A DNA stretch of 64,000 bases. Source: Chaetomium olivaceum. Taxonomy: Eukaryota > Ascomycota > Sordariomycetes > Sordariales > Chaetomiaceae. The position numbers were made by a program, and so were the translations under genes. The stretch lies in contig JAYWVB010000033.1 of NCBI GenBank assembly GCA_039881045.1, positions 62,001 through 126,000 on the forward strand, in the 5' to 3' direction. Of this stretch, positions 1 through 11,733 are shown piece by piece. The notes under the pieces are model-generated. The model was not told the origin of the DNA. It made no database searches and saw only the letters and a list, made by a program, of their open reading frames with translations. The first letter of the stretch is position 1; each line of letters opens with the position of its first letter.

Positions 1-1165
1 CCGGATATGGATCAAACAGGGTCCCACTGCCTGGGAGAGTGACTTGCGCGCGCCATCGAGTTGTAGATGAACCAAAGTGGTAGAAATGTCGGGCTCAGGA
101 TTCGGGAGCAACCTGGCTCGACGGCCGCCCAGCCTGAAATAGTTACCCGGCGGTCTCCCACGCGCAGCGACGAGAGGTATGGCCACCACCTTGTTGGTAT
201 CGCGTTCAAGCCCACATTGGAGTAGGCCAAAAGTCACCGTTGGTGTGACACGGATGGTTATCGAAAGGTGAATACTCCCGCCATGAACTTCGAATGAGGA
301 GTGGGCGCCGTGGTCTATCGTGACCACGTGCCCAGAATTTGCGAAAAAGGAAGGGGAGGGCGCAAGGGCGGTTCCAAGAAAGAACGGTGTCGGCTGCATC
401 GTCAGGTAGCGCCGAATCTGGGTCAAATCCCCAGGCGAGAATGGAGTCGTCCCCGAGGTCTTTCATGATCTGCTCTTGAAGCCTGCGGAAGGCCTTATCC
501 CCCTCGCCGTATATCATCGGCATGGAAACACCAAAAATTCCGAGGAGGGAATATGCAATGTCTTCGGGTCGTTTTGTGACTCTTTTTGCGGCCCAAGACA
601 TTCTCTGCGCGACACTGGCCTGATGAAGATCCGCCATACCTAACAGGAACGAAGTCGGGATTCCCGTGACGGTTTCGACCAATTGAGACAGATCCCCTTT
701 CGTCCCCAAACACGACCAACCTGCGTCGTAGAAACGCATATCCGCCGGGGCGAGGAGTTCCTGCAAGGTCCATCCTCGCTGGAACCAACGGCTTGACGGG
801 AAGGTCGATCGGTCACATTTTGGGTCGTCTCCGGGAGGAACGTCGGAGAGGTAGGCGTAGCAGATCGCTGAGCCTTTATACCAGGCGTACATCGAGTTGA
901 TGGCCTCTTGAAGTTCGACCGAATTGGTCTTGTCGATACAGCAGGTGTCGATCCAGATGTATTGATAGCCATCTTTCTTAGCTATTTTGCAACTCCCCTT
1001 TATCTTGAGCGGCCGCGAGGATTCCGAGTTGAGCCTCCCCTCCAGAACATCGCGGAATGATACCTCTTCGCTGTCGCTACCCCATGTGTGAGACAGGATG
1101 GCGTAGGGGGGTAGCGAGGAGAAGAACTCTTCTAATTTGAAGGTATCGACATTTAAAAGCCGCAT
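1..1165 (-). CDS. HET-domain (heterokaryon incompatibility) protein, 3' end off window, one frameshift
   Basis: The predicted protein belongs to the fungal HET family, which takes part in vegetative incompatibility and related cell-death responses. From the start at 1165 it shows the hallmarks in order: ILSHTWG (residues 23-29), then YIWIDTCCID, then the WFQRGWTLQELLAP block, then SLLGIFGVSMPMIYGEG. ATG 1165 was chosen because the protein begins MRLLNVDTF, the standard HET-family start. The reading frame breaks near 383-386: the original frame runs on as non-homologous residues to 206. The next frame instead gives GTALAPSPSFFANSGHVV, the expected family continuation, and stays open to position 1. 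One base in excess (or two missing) explains this. The gene continues past the left edge, so the C-terminus is not visible. It may be a real pseudogene or an assembly error. Confidence 0.85.
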
Positions 1166-1524
1166 GGTAAATCGTCGAGGCTCAAATATGAATAGATAGT
1201 ATATGGCCCGAAAAGCGGAAGTTGAAGGGTGCAAGTCAAGGTTGGGAGCCTTGTGCTCCTCAACCTAAAGGGGCGTGGGGGTTTTAACCACCAATCTTCC
1301 AATGGGAAACGATTTCAGCCAGCCGTTCGCGTGACCGCCGTGTGAGGCTCCTTTTGGGCAGCAAGCAAATCTGCAATTCCCTGGGCAAGGTTTGGCCTAG
1401 AAGAGTGGAAGGTGTTCCTCTAACGTGCATAAGAGGTTGTGTATAGAACCGCATTTGAACGTTTTTGAGGAAGATCCCAATCCATGAGGTTTACCCTCGA
1501 GGCTTCTCGGTGGCTGTGGATCGT
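1166..1524. other. Intergenic gap, HET gene promoter
   Basis: This 359 bp gap separates the start of the HET gene from the stop of the F-box gene; both lie on the minus strand. It should hold the F-box gene terminator and the HET promoter. I see no gene or clear motif in it. Confidence 0.5.
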
Positions 1525-3684
1525 TCAGAAGCGCACAACAGTAATCCTTCCTTTTTCATCCTCCCCCACAATCCACCGTTCATCGCCAGCGATATGCCCC
1601 TTGGCGGCGAGGTCAGACCACATCTGGCTTGGAAATGGTGCCTCCTTGCTTCTCGCTGCAACTGCCTTCGTACTGCTAGACCGCCGCCTGGCCTTCTCGG
1701 CGACTCCATTGTTTTGGGCCATTGTCGCCGTCGCAGTATTCTTAACTACAACGGTCGGTCGAATATGCACCGATAAGCCCTCGAACATGAAGCTGTGACG
1801 GGCTGTTACCCGCACACCGGCAGCAAAGTCCACCATCTCTGAGACCGTTAGGTAAGGAAAATCTTCGTGACGCCAACAAGGGGCCCAGCCAGGCCAGCGA
1901 GTCGTTTCAGTCGCGAATATGGGGCTTGACGGGCCTGTTTCGCCGAGTGCCCATGGCCAGCCCACAGGACTCGGCGATGACCGTGGCTGCGACCGATCGT
2001 CATAGTTTTCTCGGTGATGTCCCGTTGTTGGAGCGAGCCACACACCGTGTGGCATGCTCGGTTTAACGCCGTTGGTGTCTGCCATGCGCCAGCAAAAGTT
2101 CATGTCGACATCCCCGTTTGCGCCGCATGTATCAACCCACATGGGACCGTAGACGGGCCCATCGACGATGTTGGACAATGCAGCCGTCGGGTATTCGGGT
2201 TGGCCGACTGCGGCGAGATCGGTGGTAGACCGAGCAGCAATCTTGCCTGCTTCTTGAGCGAACGGGGTTGGCGCTGGGATGACCGGTATTCCGGTGCTTC
2301 GAACCAGATGCACACGGGGTGGGCTCAGGGAGCTATGTTGGCCATCGGCCCACCGGTGTTCTTCTTCTATCACATATAGATTCTGGCTATCCAAGGCCAA
2401 GCTCCTGAGCCGTGGTGTTGCCCGTTGGCGTAAACCATAGAAGTCCAGCTCGCGCCAAGCCATACGTCGGATAACCTGTGGCCCAGCGGTAGCCGTTGCC
2501 AGCGAGGCTCTTCTCGGCATCTTCAACCTCGGGCTGGTGTCAGCCAGCCCCTGTATATTACCAGTTGATGTTGACCTCTGTCCGTTCCACAAACCAGTTG
2601 GTAAGGATGGTGCCCGGGCGACAGCTGGCCGCTTGCCGCCCTGTGGGTCTTCAGATGGCCGGTACGGGCTGGGTGACGAGATATCCCAAACGGCCAGCTG
2701 CTCAATAGGGTCATCTTGATAGAGTGAACGGTTGGGTTGCCAGAAGTACACGGCATAATGCGTGGCAGTATGTGCTGAAAAGAAGCGGTCAGAGCGGTTC
2801 AGGGGCAAGCCGAGAAAATGCAGCTTCCACTCGGAACGGAACTCGACAGTCCATGTTCTCCCGGTGGCAGCGCCGGAGGGCTTGCGAATGACATCGAAAG
2901 CCGTCACAAAATGACGATGTACGACCTCTCGGTCATTAAGTTGGTGGTATGGCAGTGCTTCTGCCCACTCAAAAATGAGCACCCCTTGGGCTAACCGAAC
3001 TCGACGAACGTGCCTTGCGCGGACGTCAAAGGGAACAGGGACCCGCTGACCAGTGGCGAGGTCAAGGATATGATAGACCGGTCCATCACAGAGGTCTAGC
3101 GGGACTCCCAAGGCAGCTGGGTACGCCAACACTCCGTCTTCCTGGCTGTACCACCAGACCGGATCCGGGTAGTGGAAGTTGCAAGTCCCGTAACTCACAC
3201 GAAGGAACCGGTTCCAATGTGCGACACCCCAGAACGAGAAGACGGACCCGTGCTCCTGGCTACTCGGGGCCAACTCGAGCTTCTCGACGACGCGGGGGCC
3301 CTTATTCAAGTAGAAGTATCGGCGAGCCACCTCGGCGAAGGTCGAGGACCAATTGTGGGGCAGTGCGGCAACCTCTTCGAGTTCGGCCTGCGCGTTCGGG
3401 GGGAATTTGGCCGTTAGAATCGAGTCTGATGCAGCAGCAGCAGCAGCTAGACGTAGTTCACGGCACCGGGGAATATTCCAGCGCAAAAGTAGCAGGGAGA
3501 TATCCTCGCTCGCGAAGGCGGCGTGCCATCGTCGACTAACGGCGCGACAGCGTACGCAAGCCCGAGGCGAGAGATACCAAATAATGAGAAGGAAAAGATC
3601 ACGAGGCAGCTCGGTAATGTCTCTCATTTTGGCGATGGGTTGCCTCGGTTCTTGAATTCCATGTTCAGTCGAGTGCATGAACAC
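1525..3684 (-). CDS. F-box domain protein
   Basis: A single-exon frame of 719 codons. An F-box lies near the N-terminus (about residues 24-65): ITELPRDLFLLIIWYLSP followed by a Cys/Arg-rich CVRCRAVSRRWHAAF helix. F-box proteins usually act as substrate adaptors of SCF ubiquitin ligases; the target here is unknown. The rest has no recognisable repeat, but it resembles the long single-exon F-box proteins common in Sordariales in layout: a propeller-like middle, a Ser/Pro-rich stretch around residues 340-390, and a C-terminus ending GRITVVRF. A short Ala run (about residues 80-85) is encoded by a GCA/GCT microsatellite near 3430. The first Met is at 3684, but Met20 (MRDITELPRDL, 3627) sits immediately before the F-box and is an equally good start. 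Confidence 0.8.
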   Translation of the reverse strand: MFMHSTEHGIQEPRQPIAKMRDITELPRDLFLLIIWYLSPRACVRCRAVSRRWHAAFASEDISLLLLRWNIPRCRELRLAAAAAASDSILTAKFPPNAQAELEEVAALPHNWSSTFAEVARRYFYLNKGPRVVEKLELAPSSQEHGSVFSFWGVAHWNRFLRVSYGTCNFHYPDPVWWYSQEDGVLAYPAALGVPLDLCDGPVYHILDLATGQRVPVPFDVRARHVRRVRLAQGVLIFEWAEALPYHQLNDREVVHRHFVTAFDVIRKPSGAATGRTWTVEFRSEWKLHFLGLPLNRSDRFFSAHTATHYAVYFWQPNRSLYQDDPIEQLAVWDISSPSPYRPSEDPQGGKRPAVARAPSLPTGLWNGQRSTSTGNIQGLADTSPRLKMPRRASLATATAGPQVIRRMAWRELDFYGLRQRATPRLRSLALDSQNLYVIEEEHRWADGQHSSLSPPRVHLVRSTGIPVIPAPTPFAQEAGKIAARSTTDLAAVGQPEYPTAALSNIVDGPVYGPMWVDTCGANGDVDMNFCWRMADTNGVKPSMPHGVWLAPTTGHHRENYDDRSQPRSSPSPVGWPWALGETGPSSPIFATETTRWPGWAPCWRHEDFPYLTVSEMVDFAAGVRVTARHSFMFEGLSVHIRPTVVVKNTATATMAQNNGVAEKARRRSSSTKAVAARSKEAPFPSQMWSDLAAKGHIAGDERWIVGEDEKGRITVVRF

Positions 3685-5064
3685 AGTTGCCTTGCTTCAT
3701 ATGCAGGTAGGCACGTACTGTGTGGTGTGTAGATGTACAATACAAAACCTCAGGTAAGTCGGTAATAAGAATGAGCTGGCACGGGAGTGGAATTCGAGAG
3801 GGCAGTTTGGGGGTGCGTGTCCCAACAAACACGAAAAGCGGTTCCACCGCTTGGGGTGAACGTCCCTGAAGGTGCTGACACACAGTCCATAAGGCAGGCA
3901 GGTGGCACCTGCCCCATCACCAATTCCCAGAGTATGTATGTACAGTATATACACAGTATGAGAGCACATTCTCTCGCCAGGTCGTTCGGCAACCTCTCAC
4001 TCACACCACCAAATTCGCAAATAGTTAATGGAAGTGAAGCTGCAATCGGATTTTTATTGTTAATGTCCAAGTGGCATCACTGGTAGTCTTACTGGTCCGT
4101 TATGTTGTGTTTGAGGGAGGGAACCCAACCTACATACACCGCGAGTCCCGAGACACCCGACACTGACAGCGCGAAATACACCGAATCCTCGAGGTTCGCC
4201 TAACGTGATTAATATCACCATGCAGTCTGACCAGTTCGGTGCTAGTTAACCCTCGAGCCCTCCTGGATTTTCCACGCCTGCAACGCTCACCATGCAGACC
4301 AACTTATCAGATTACCAGGTTGGGTGAAGAGCGCGTATGTGTTGTCAGACGAAAAACGCAACCCATTATTCCGTCTGATGGAACATAGAGATGCAACGGA
4401 TGTGTATGTGCAATCCGGGACGTCGTCATGCCATTTGGTGCGCGTAAAAGCCACAGCGTTACCCGCATAGTATGCACTGGAGAGAATTGTCCGCCGCCCC
4501 TGGATCACCCCGAGTCAAGCTTTTCCAGGCCGTCCTCGGCGTCCCAAACGGCGCCCCCCTTCTTAGCGGAGAGCCCCGAGCTTCCCGCAGATGAGGACCC
4601 CGCGCAACCCCCAGCCAGCCGTTTCCTGTCTTATTCGAGCGTCCTCCACCTTCTGGCCGCTCCCCACGATTCTCCTGTCATCTTGGCAAAAGCCAAGCAG
4701 TCAGCCTGTCTAGCCTTGGCATATGCAACCCCCAAGCTTCATCTCGTCCACGATCTCTTGGCTTTTGCATTCTTCTGGTCCCGCTCCCGAGCCTGCTATC
4801 GCGATCCCGACTCGGTCGGACGCCGCCAGCGCGTAGCCCGACCCCATCGTACGCGTGCGCGCCCTTGGACGACTCTGCCTGACCTCCCGTGTCGCATGGG
4901 CAGCGACGCGGCCACCCCAGCATCCGACGCTTGAACCCGAACCCGAACGCTGGAACACACACACACACGCACCCCCTCCCATCTCGCAGACGCCGCTTCC
5001 CGAACGCGCCAAACACGTATCCGCATTCGCATCTTTCGTTTGTTTGCCAAGGCAACAAGCATAG
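3685..5064. other. Intergenic region, divergent promoters
   Basis: About 1.4 kb lies between the divergently transcribed F-box and arrestin genes. The last 150 bases before 5065 contain a CA-rich leader (about 4955-4975) typical of fungal 5' UTRs. The open frames inside it have no recognisable protein character. No RNA gene was found by eye. Confidence 0.5.
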
Positions 5065-7653
5065 ATGGGCTTCTCGAAGAAGCCAGCTGACAACCGCGCC
5101 GCCGACCCTGCCCCTGCGTCCGCGTCTGCCTCCCAGGAATCGTCGTCGACCAGCAGCCTCTCCTTTTTCTCGCGCTTCACCTTACCCCTCCGGTCGCGTG
5201 CCCGCTACATCGCCGACTTCCACATCCGCCCGGCCGAGCCCCATCGCAAGTATGGCGCGGGCGACCAGGTACAAGGCGCCGTAGTCCTGACCGTCGTCAA
5301 GCCCGTCCGCATCACCCACCTAGTTGTGTCGCTCCACGGCCACATGCGCGTCTACAAGGGCCTCAACGTCCCCGCGAACGAACCCATAATTGATCCTGCT
5401 GAGGCTTTGACTACGTCGGGCCGTGGTTCGCGTCATAAACATCTGGGCAACGGTTGTGTGAGACTATTCCAGGATGAGCAAACCCTCAGCGGGGATGGGA
5501 GGCTCGAGCCGGGCAAATATGAGTTCAACTTTAACCTGCTCTTCCCAACTTCTGGTTTGCCGAGCAGTATAGATGTACGTATCATACGGGCAGGGCACTA
5601 TGTGACTTAGTTTTTTTGGTCAGTCGCTAACCTGCGTTGGGACAGTTCGAGCGTGGGACAATATCCTACATGATCACGGCGACTCTGACGCGTCCGACGT
5701 CCATAGGCACCAAATCACCGCCTAAAACGAGCTGTGAACGAAAACTCTACCTCGTCGAGAAGCTTGACATAGGATCCCTAGCCCCACCACGACCACGCAC
5801 CATCTACCTTGAGCCCATTTCCAAGCGACCCAAAAAGAAGAAGCAGGTTGTTGTCAGTGCGGAAAAGGTTCTTGTCGCAGCCGATGGAGCCGTGCCGGTG
5901 TCTGAACCCGACTCGTCTCGGGCAAACGAGAACTCCACCGAAGGGTCCTTATCCGTGATCGGCGAAGACCTAGAACAGGAGCTGACGGGCAACAATCCTC
6001 GAAGCCCGCAAAGCGATGTTCGGAGTGTGAGTAGTGAGAGCGCCGTCAGCGGCAGCACGAGCCAAAGCAGGGCGGGAGATACAAACTATGCGGTAGCTGC
6101 GGCCCCTTCACTCGCGGGAAAGAAAGCCCCCCGCTGTGAAGGAACGGACCATTACGGCAACCGTTGAACTGCCAAAAGGCGGTTGCCTTCGGGGAGACAT
6201 GGTGCCCATCAAGATATCGGTGCAGCACATCAGGCGGATCAAGAGCATGCACGGTGTCATCGTCACCCTGTACAGGTTGGGACGCATAGATTCGGCGCCG
6301 CCATTGCTCTCCAAGGAGCTGCCCGAAGCTGAGGCTCGGCGGTTGGAAAAGGAGGAATACTACCCCAGGTCCAAGACAGGACTAGGCGGTCTATCTCTAT
6401 CCTCAGCAGGGACCTGCAGCGTGTTTCGAAAGGACCTGTCACAAGCCTTTGCCCCCTTGATCATCGACCCGGACACTTTGACTGCGAGTCTCACCGCTTC
6501 GGTGCGGGTGCCCGAAGACGTGTTTCCCACCATCAAAGGCGCTCCGTACGAAATGATCTCGTTCAAGTACCACGTCGAGGTGATCGTCGATCTGGGCGGA
6601 AAGCTGGCGAACCAAATACACGGCATCAAGCCGTCCGGCACGAGAGTGAGTCCCGTGGCGGGGCCTCTCGGCATGACCGGTAACCCGTACGAAAGCGGTC
6701 CCGCCACTATGACCTCTTGGAATACAAGCATCATCGACACAGACGGGCTCCGGCGTCAGAAGGGTGTCATCTGCGTTGTATTTGAAGTCGTCGTGGGGAC
6801 AGCAGACAGTAGCCGACTGCGGGCCAAAGCGCCAGTGAACCCAGAGCCTTTCGTTCACAACGTGTCAGTCCAAGAAGCTGATATGTACGATGGCGATATG
6901 AACGAGAAACAACAATGGACGAACGCTCCCGAGGAGAGCAACGGCTACCCGCCAGACGACTACCCTCAGGACTACACCCCGTCACCTCACTTTCAAGCGC
7001 CTCAACCTTACCCCTACTGGGGAACACCTTCGCCCCAACACCCACCTGCGCCCCACTACATCCCTCCCCCAGATGTCCCAGACGAGGTCAATCTCACCGA
7101 CAAAGAACGCATTAGACGTGCCGAGCAACGGTTGCTCCCCAGCCAGCCACCAGAAGCCCCGGTCGCGGGCCGTTCCAGTTCACACCTCACCAACGGCGAA
7201 AACATTTACGACGCCGACGACCAAGTACCAACGCCTGTCGCGGGCCCTTCGTACGATCCACAGCCGTTCAATCCAACGCAAGAGAATTATTTCGGCGTGC
7301 CGTCGGCACCAGCACCAGAGGATCTCTCCCCCGGCCCCGGTGCCCATACGAATGAAGATAAGCAGGAGCTTGAGAGACGTCGGCTGCTTGCTGAAGCCGG
7401 CGCGCCGCCCGAGTGCCCCGAGGATTACGACAACGGCGGGAGTAGCAACGCCGCGGCACCAGCACCAGCAGCGGAACCGAGTGCTCCGCCTAGTCACGAT
7501 CTCGATCTCCAACCCTCAGCCCCTGTGCTCGACGACGAGGTCGCGTATGGACCGAATTACGCTTACGGTACGGCAGGGGCGGACACATTACAATTACCAG
7601 CACCGAGGAATGTCGCCGAGCCGGAGGAGCCATTACCAAAGTACGAGCGGTGA
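5065..7653 (+). CDS. Alpha-arrestin (ART-like ubiquitin ligase adaptor)
   Basis: This has the arrestin N and C fold pattern. Alpha-arrestins link Rsp5/HulA-type ubiquitin ligases to plasma-membrane transporters for endocytosis. Exon 1 is 5065-5574 (arrestin N, about residues 50-170). The intron 5575-5645 has GTACGT, CTAAC and CAG, and the frame resumes at FERGTISYMITATL. A charged linker with a KKKK run follows, then the arrestin C half from TITATVELPKGGCLRGD. The long Pro/Tyr-rich tail ends PLPKYER, reminiscent of the PY-type motifs that bind WW domains. The frame changes again between 6026 and 6127. Either an intron 6027-6126 (GTGAGT to AAG, in phase, giving 805 aa) or an extra C in the C6 run at 6127-6132 would restore it. 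The family is secure; the linker structure is not. Confidence 0.88.
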
Positions 7654-8298
7654 CGTATGGATGGTCAGGGTCTAGAGAGGGGACGCCGTGTATTGGATTT
7701 ATGAATGAACTCTTGGATGCCGAGAGGGGAGGCGAAAAGACGAACAATGCGTGGTGACGATAGTGTATATTGTAATGAACTGCAGGAACGGTGGTATATA
7801 CCTTCTTATGTTTTCGGATCTCACGGACGGGGTGGTTATTTGCATCTGAATAGCGGTAGGTTCTCAGGAACGATGTAATACAAGCCTTCTTGGCTTGGCT
7901 TTCGCCGTTGTTTTTGATTGAAGCATGCGCTGCTGAAAACGAGGGTATCTATGAGTGCAAAATGAAGCAACATCAACGCCGGCGATGTCGAAATCCTGCC
8001 CAGCTTGAGTCCTGCTTCAAGCGAGTGTATGCCATACTCCAACCATCCCTGACGGCTATTCGGTACAAAATGTACCAATGTTCGTCAAACCAAACCTATC
8101 CGGTTATAAACCAGCCCAGCCGCCTCCTTGCCCGCTCTAAACGAAAGTTATCCCGTGGTATCTAAAAGAGAAAAAACAAAAGATCGACGCCTAGGAGAGA
8201 ATAAAAACAAAAACGAGAGATGCGCTTCTGGCCAGGAGGCACGCCGGAACCTCTTCCCCTCCATCCCACAACACACAATGGATAAACACCCCCCACCT
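7654..8298. other. Intergenic region between convergent genes
   Basis: This is the 3' flank shared by the arrestin and the membrane protein, which converge here. It should hold both polyadenylation regions; I see no gene in it. Confidence 0.5.
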
Positions 8299-8715
8299 TC
8301 AACCCCGCCGCACGCCATTCCCATCCAACTCTATCTCAACCGCATCCCCAGCCAGCTCCCCCACCGTCGCCGCCCGACCCCGCTGAGACCGCCACGCCGG
8401 AACCCGCGGCGGGGCCACAGCAACAACAACGACAGGAACAAGAACACCAGCCGCGCCGCCGCCGAAGGCGACGAATACGCCCTCTGCCGAGCACCAACGC
8501 CACTACCATCAACACCACCAACACCGGGACTCCGCCGCTCACCACCCCCATCCGCCGGGAGCTCAACCTGATACACCCACCCGCTCCCGGGACTCCCGCC
8601 GCCGCCGCCGCCCGGACTGCCCGGACTTGCCGGACTCACCGGCATCCCCGGACTCCTCGCCGGGCTGACCGGGCTTACCGGCAGCTCCGGCAGCCCCGCG
8701 AGCTTCTGCTTCTGG

Positions 8716-8746
<31 letters not shown>

Positions 8747-10676
8747 GCATTTGCAGATACGCGTACTCCTCCACCCCCTTGCCACCCCCACCGGGCACCA
8801 CAAACCCTGGCGTCGTAGGCGACGGCGTGCCAACCAGCGTGGTCAGTCCGGATTCGTTTCGCTCGTGTTGCTGCTGCTGCTGCTGTTGGTGCTGCTGCTG
8901 CTGGGGGTAAGGGTGGTGAGGGTGGTGAGGGTGGTGGTGGTATTGTTGTTGGTACTGGTGCTGATACTGTTCCGGGCTGACGGTCAGGTACCCTCTCTCG
9001 TCGTGCCCGCTCCCTTTCCCATACACACCGGAACCGCCGCCGCCGGTACCGGGAGTTGGGGTGGTGGTAGTGGTGGGAGAGGTGGGGAAGGAGGGAGAGG
9101 TAGCCGAGGCCGGGAGGGTGTACTCGGCATCGTGGTGGGCGGCGGCGGCGGCGGTCACCGTGGCGAACTGGGGCAGGACGCGCGGCAGGGTGGGCTGTCT
9201 GGAACCGAGGCTGGGGCGCGGGTTCATGCTGGTGCGCGTGCCGGTGTGGGTGCTACTGCGGCTTCGGTTTGCGGTCGCGGTTCCCGTGCCGGTGCCGGTG
9301 CCGGGGTAGAGTGTGGTTGCGTCTTCGTCGGAGTGGAGGGGGTAGTGGTGGTGGTGGTGGGGTTGGTGTTGGAAGTAGTCGAGCGTGACGGAGTCGGCGG
9401 AGGGGCGACGTTTCCCTGATCTCCGGAAGGCGCCACCGCAGCGTCGGCGAATAGAGAGTATGATGAAGCCGGCTAGGAGCAGGGCGAGGACGCTGCCTCC
9501 TGCTGCTATGCCGGCTATGGCTGGGATTGGAAGTGCGTTTGGTGTGGCGGAGGATGAGGAGGTGGGTTGGGTGGTCTCGGATGCGGTTGGTGAAGGGATT
9601 ATGTTGGCCGTCTCGGTGAGGGTAACGGTTGTGGGTGGTTGGGAGGTGACTGTAATGGTGGAGGTTATGGTGGTTGTTGTTTCTGCTTTGAGAACACTAA
9701 GTGGGTGTAAGTAAACATTGCTAGTCGGTACCCATCACGGCCTAGGTCGCTAGGTATACTGATAATCTTGGGACGCACTGAGTGTTTGTTTGATAGACCG
9801 TTGTCACCTCCGTTGACGTTGTATGGACGGTAATCATGACGGAGGATATGCTCGTCGTGTCGACCGTTTCGGTGACATACTCGGTCACTGTAGGAGTGGC
9901 CTCCTGCCTCGCCTTTTTGGGGATAGGGGTGGCATCGCTAGAGATGGAGGGCTCCCGCTCCCCGAGGGGCTCTGGCCGCTGTGAAGTTGACGGCTCGTTT
10001 CCTCTTCTACCCGGCTGGGTCTGTTGCGGACCAGTACCGGCTCTTTTTGCAACTGCGGTTGTCGTCTCCCACACCACGCTAGTCTGCGTGGCCGCGGTGG
10101 AAATAGTGACATCGCTGGTCGACAGAACCGTTGACGTTTCGACCTCGGCTATGAAAATGGTGGCTCGTTGTGTTGCAGTGTGTGTAATGGTTTGGACGAT
10201 AGTCGATGTAACAGTTACGGGTTCCCTTGGTTCGTCAACTTGATGGCCTAGTATGTCTGTGACGGCCTACACTTGACTTACACCGAGGCGAGGCATTTTC
10301 CCTGGGAGCATACTTGGTCACTGGAACAGCAACCAGATCCGCAACACACCTTCTCCGCCCCGCAACAGAAGTCCCCATCAACGCAACAGTTCCCGCAGCC
10401 AGGGCAGAAGTTGACATCGTTGCCGAAGCAGTAGTTGGAGCCATTGGCGAGGCAGTCTCTCGTACCTACGTCCAAGGTACGCTCGCGGCGGCCGAACAGA
10501 GGCTCGGTCCCGGGAATCGGGTCCAACCAAACTTTGTGGTACCGGGTGTTTGCATCAGGTGCAAGAGACAGTCTTGTTTCAGATCCGTGTCTCAGTAATG
10601 AAGACGAGGCTGGACGGGTAGCGAATGCCAGGACGGCGGTAATGACAGCAGCCAGCCGGGCCCAGGCAGAAGTCAT
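8299..10676 (-). CDS. Secreted-ectodomain, single-pass membrane protein with Cys-rich module
   Basis: This is a four-exon model with every junction in phase (726 aa). Exons are 10676-10282, 10225-9779, 9696-8543 and 8483-8299; introns begin GTAAGT, GTGCGT and GTGAGC. In order it has a signal peptide (MTSAWARLAAVITAVLAF), then a Cys-rich block (about residues 75-130) of clustered CC and CxxC pairs ending CSSDQVCSQGKC. A Thr/Ser-rich stalk follows, then one transmembrane segment (AIAGIAAGGSVLALLLAGFIIL) with a basic RRRC stop-transfer. The cytoplasmic tail holds His, Gln and Gly runs. The plan resembles fungal wall-sensor or surface proteins; ligand and role are unknown. If the last intron is not spliced, the frame ends at 8331 instead (735 aa). 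The C-terminus is therefore the least certain part. Confidence 0.72.
8715..8750. repeat. CAA/TTG trinucleotide repeat encoding poly-Gln
   Basis: TTG repeats on the plus strand read as a run of about ten Gln on the minus strand, inside the cytoplasmic tail of the membrane protein. A second CTG/TTG tract at about 8865-8905 encodes another Gln run, and GTGGTGAGG repeats near 8908-8940 encode His/Pro. Such tracts are prone to length variation between strains. Confidence 0.85.
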
Positions 10677-11733
10677 GGCGATGTTGCCGGATCATGATGT
10701 GGTTCCATGGAAAGAGTAGACGCGTTACGTCAAGGACTACCTAAACGTCATCAAGAAGGCTGATCTAGCAATGTGGCTCGGGGACGATCCCTCCCCGTTC
10801 TACATACAGAGCTTTCGCTCCCCTTGTTCACCGCGTCCGACAACAAATCATGGACCAAGACATGTGGCGGCGTGCAGACCATACGCATACACCGACTTCT
10901 CAGCTGCGCAACAACAACCCGGAATGGCGGGCACCACTCAGGCCCGCACGAACAACAACCAATGATGTGGGTTCAAGGCAGGGGTCAAGCGAGAGTTAAA
11001 AGCTGCCTTTCTCTTGTCCCGTTCTTCGGGTCAGACATTGACGCAAGCCGTCGGGATCTCGGAGGAGTTGTGAACCCAACCATCGCTTGACTGGTTGTGG
11101 CCCAGGGCGGTGCGGTGCAGCTGACGCAGGCTGTCGAACTGTCGAATCGCCCACGGAAGAACAAGTGTAAGAACTTCTTCAGCCATCGCCTTCGATGGCG
11201 GGAGATCGCAACTGCGGGGGGACATTCCAGGTTGGGCTGAAGAATACGATGGCCCGAAAAAACCTCGAGGCTATGTTACGGGACCGTCCACTGGGAAGGG
11301 CTACGATGAATGTAACATTGGATTGAATGTTGAATGACCATAAAGATAAATAAAATAAAATAAAATAAAACTTGCGAGCAGTTTTGTTCCAGCCTCGATG
11401 TAAGAAAAGGACCGGATATGGGATGAAGTCTCGGGAAGCAGGGAAGAAGCGGCACTTGGCAGGCACTCCAATTCTGTGCGTTGCCGCAGCGTCCCATCGA
11501 CCCCATCGACAGGGCTGGGCGGCCAATTGTGGGGGCCAGCAGCGAGCAACCCCACCGAATGCCCCGCGTTCAGCGCGACAACAGAAACGTGCGGAGGCGG
11601 AGGTCCAGTATTCGTAAAGTTCTCAGCTCGACAAGGGGGAACCAGTTACATTTGTGCGCCCACCCAGAAATCCTCCCACGTTATTCGAACGAAGCGGTCC
11701 TTTTACGCCACCGACACACAGCAAGTGGCCACC
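10677..11733. other. Intergenic region with (TAAAA)n tract
   Basis: A divergent promoter region between the membrane protein and SLD5. It contains a TAAAA microsatellite at about 11346-11371. The bases before 11734 (CCACC then ATGG) make a strong start context for SLD5. No gene is visible. Confidence 0.5.
11346..11371. repeat. (TAAAA)n microsatellite
   Basis: About five tandem copies of a five-base A-rich unit, in an otherwise mixed intergenic sequence. Confidence 0.9.
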
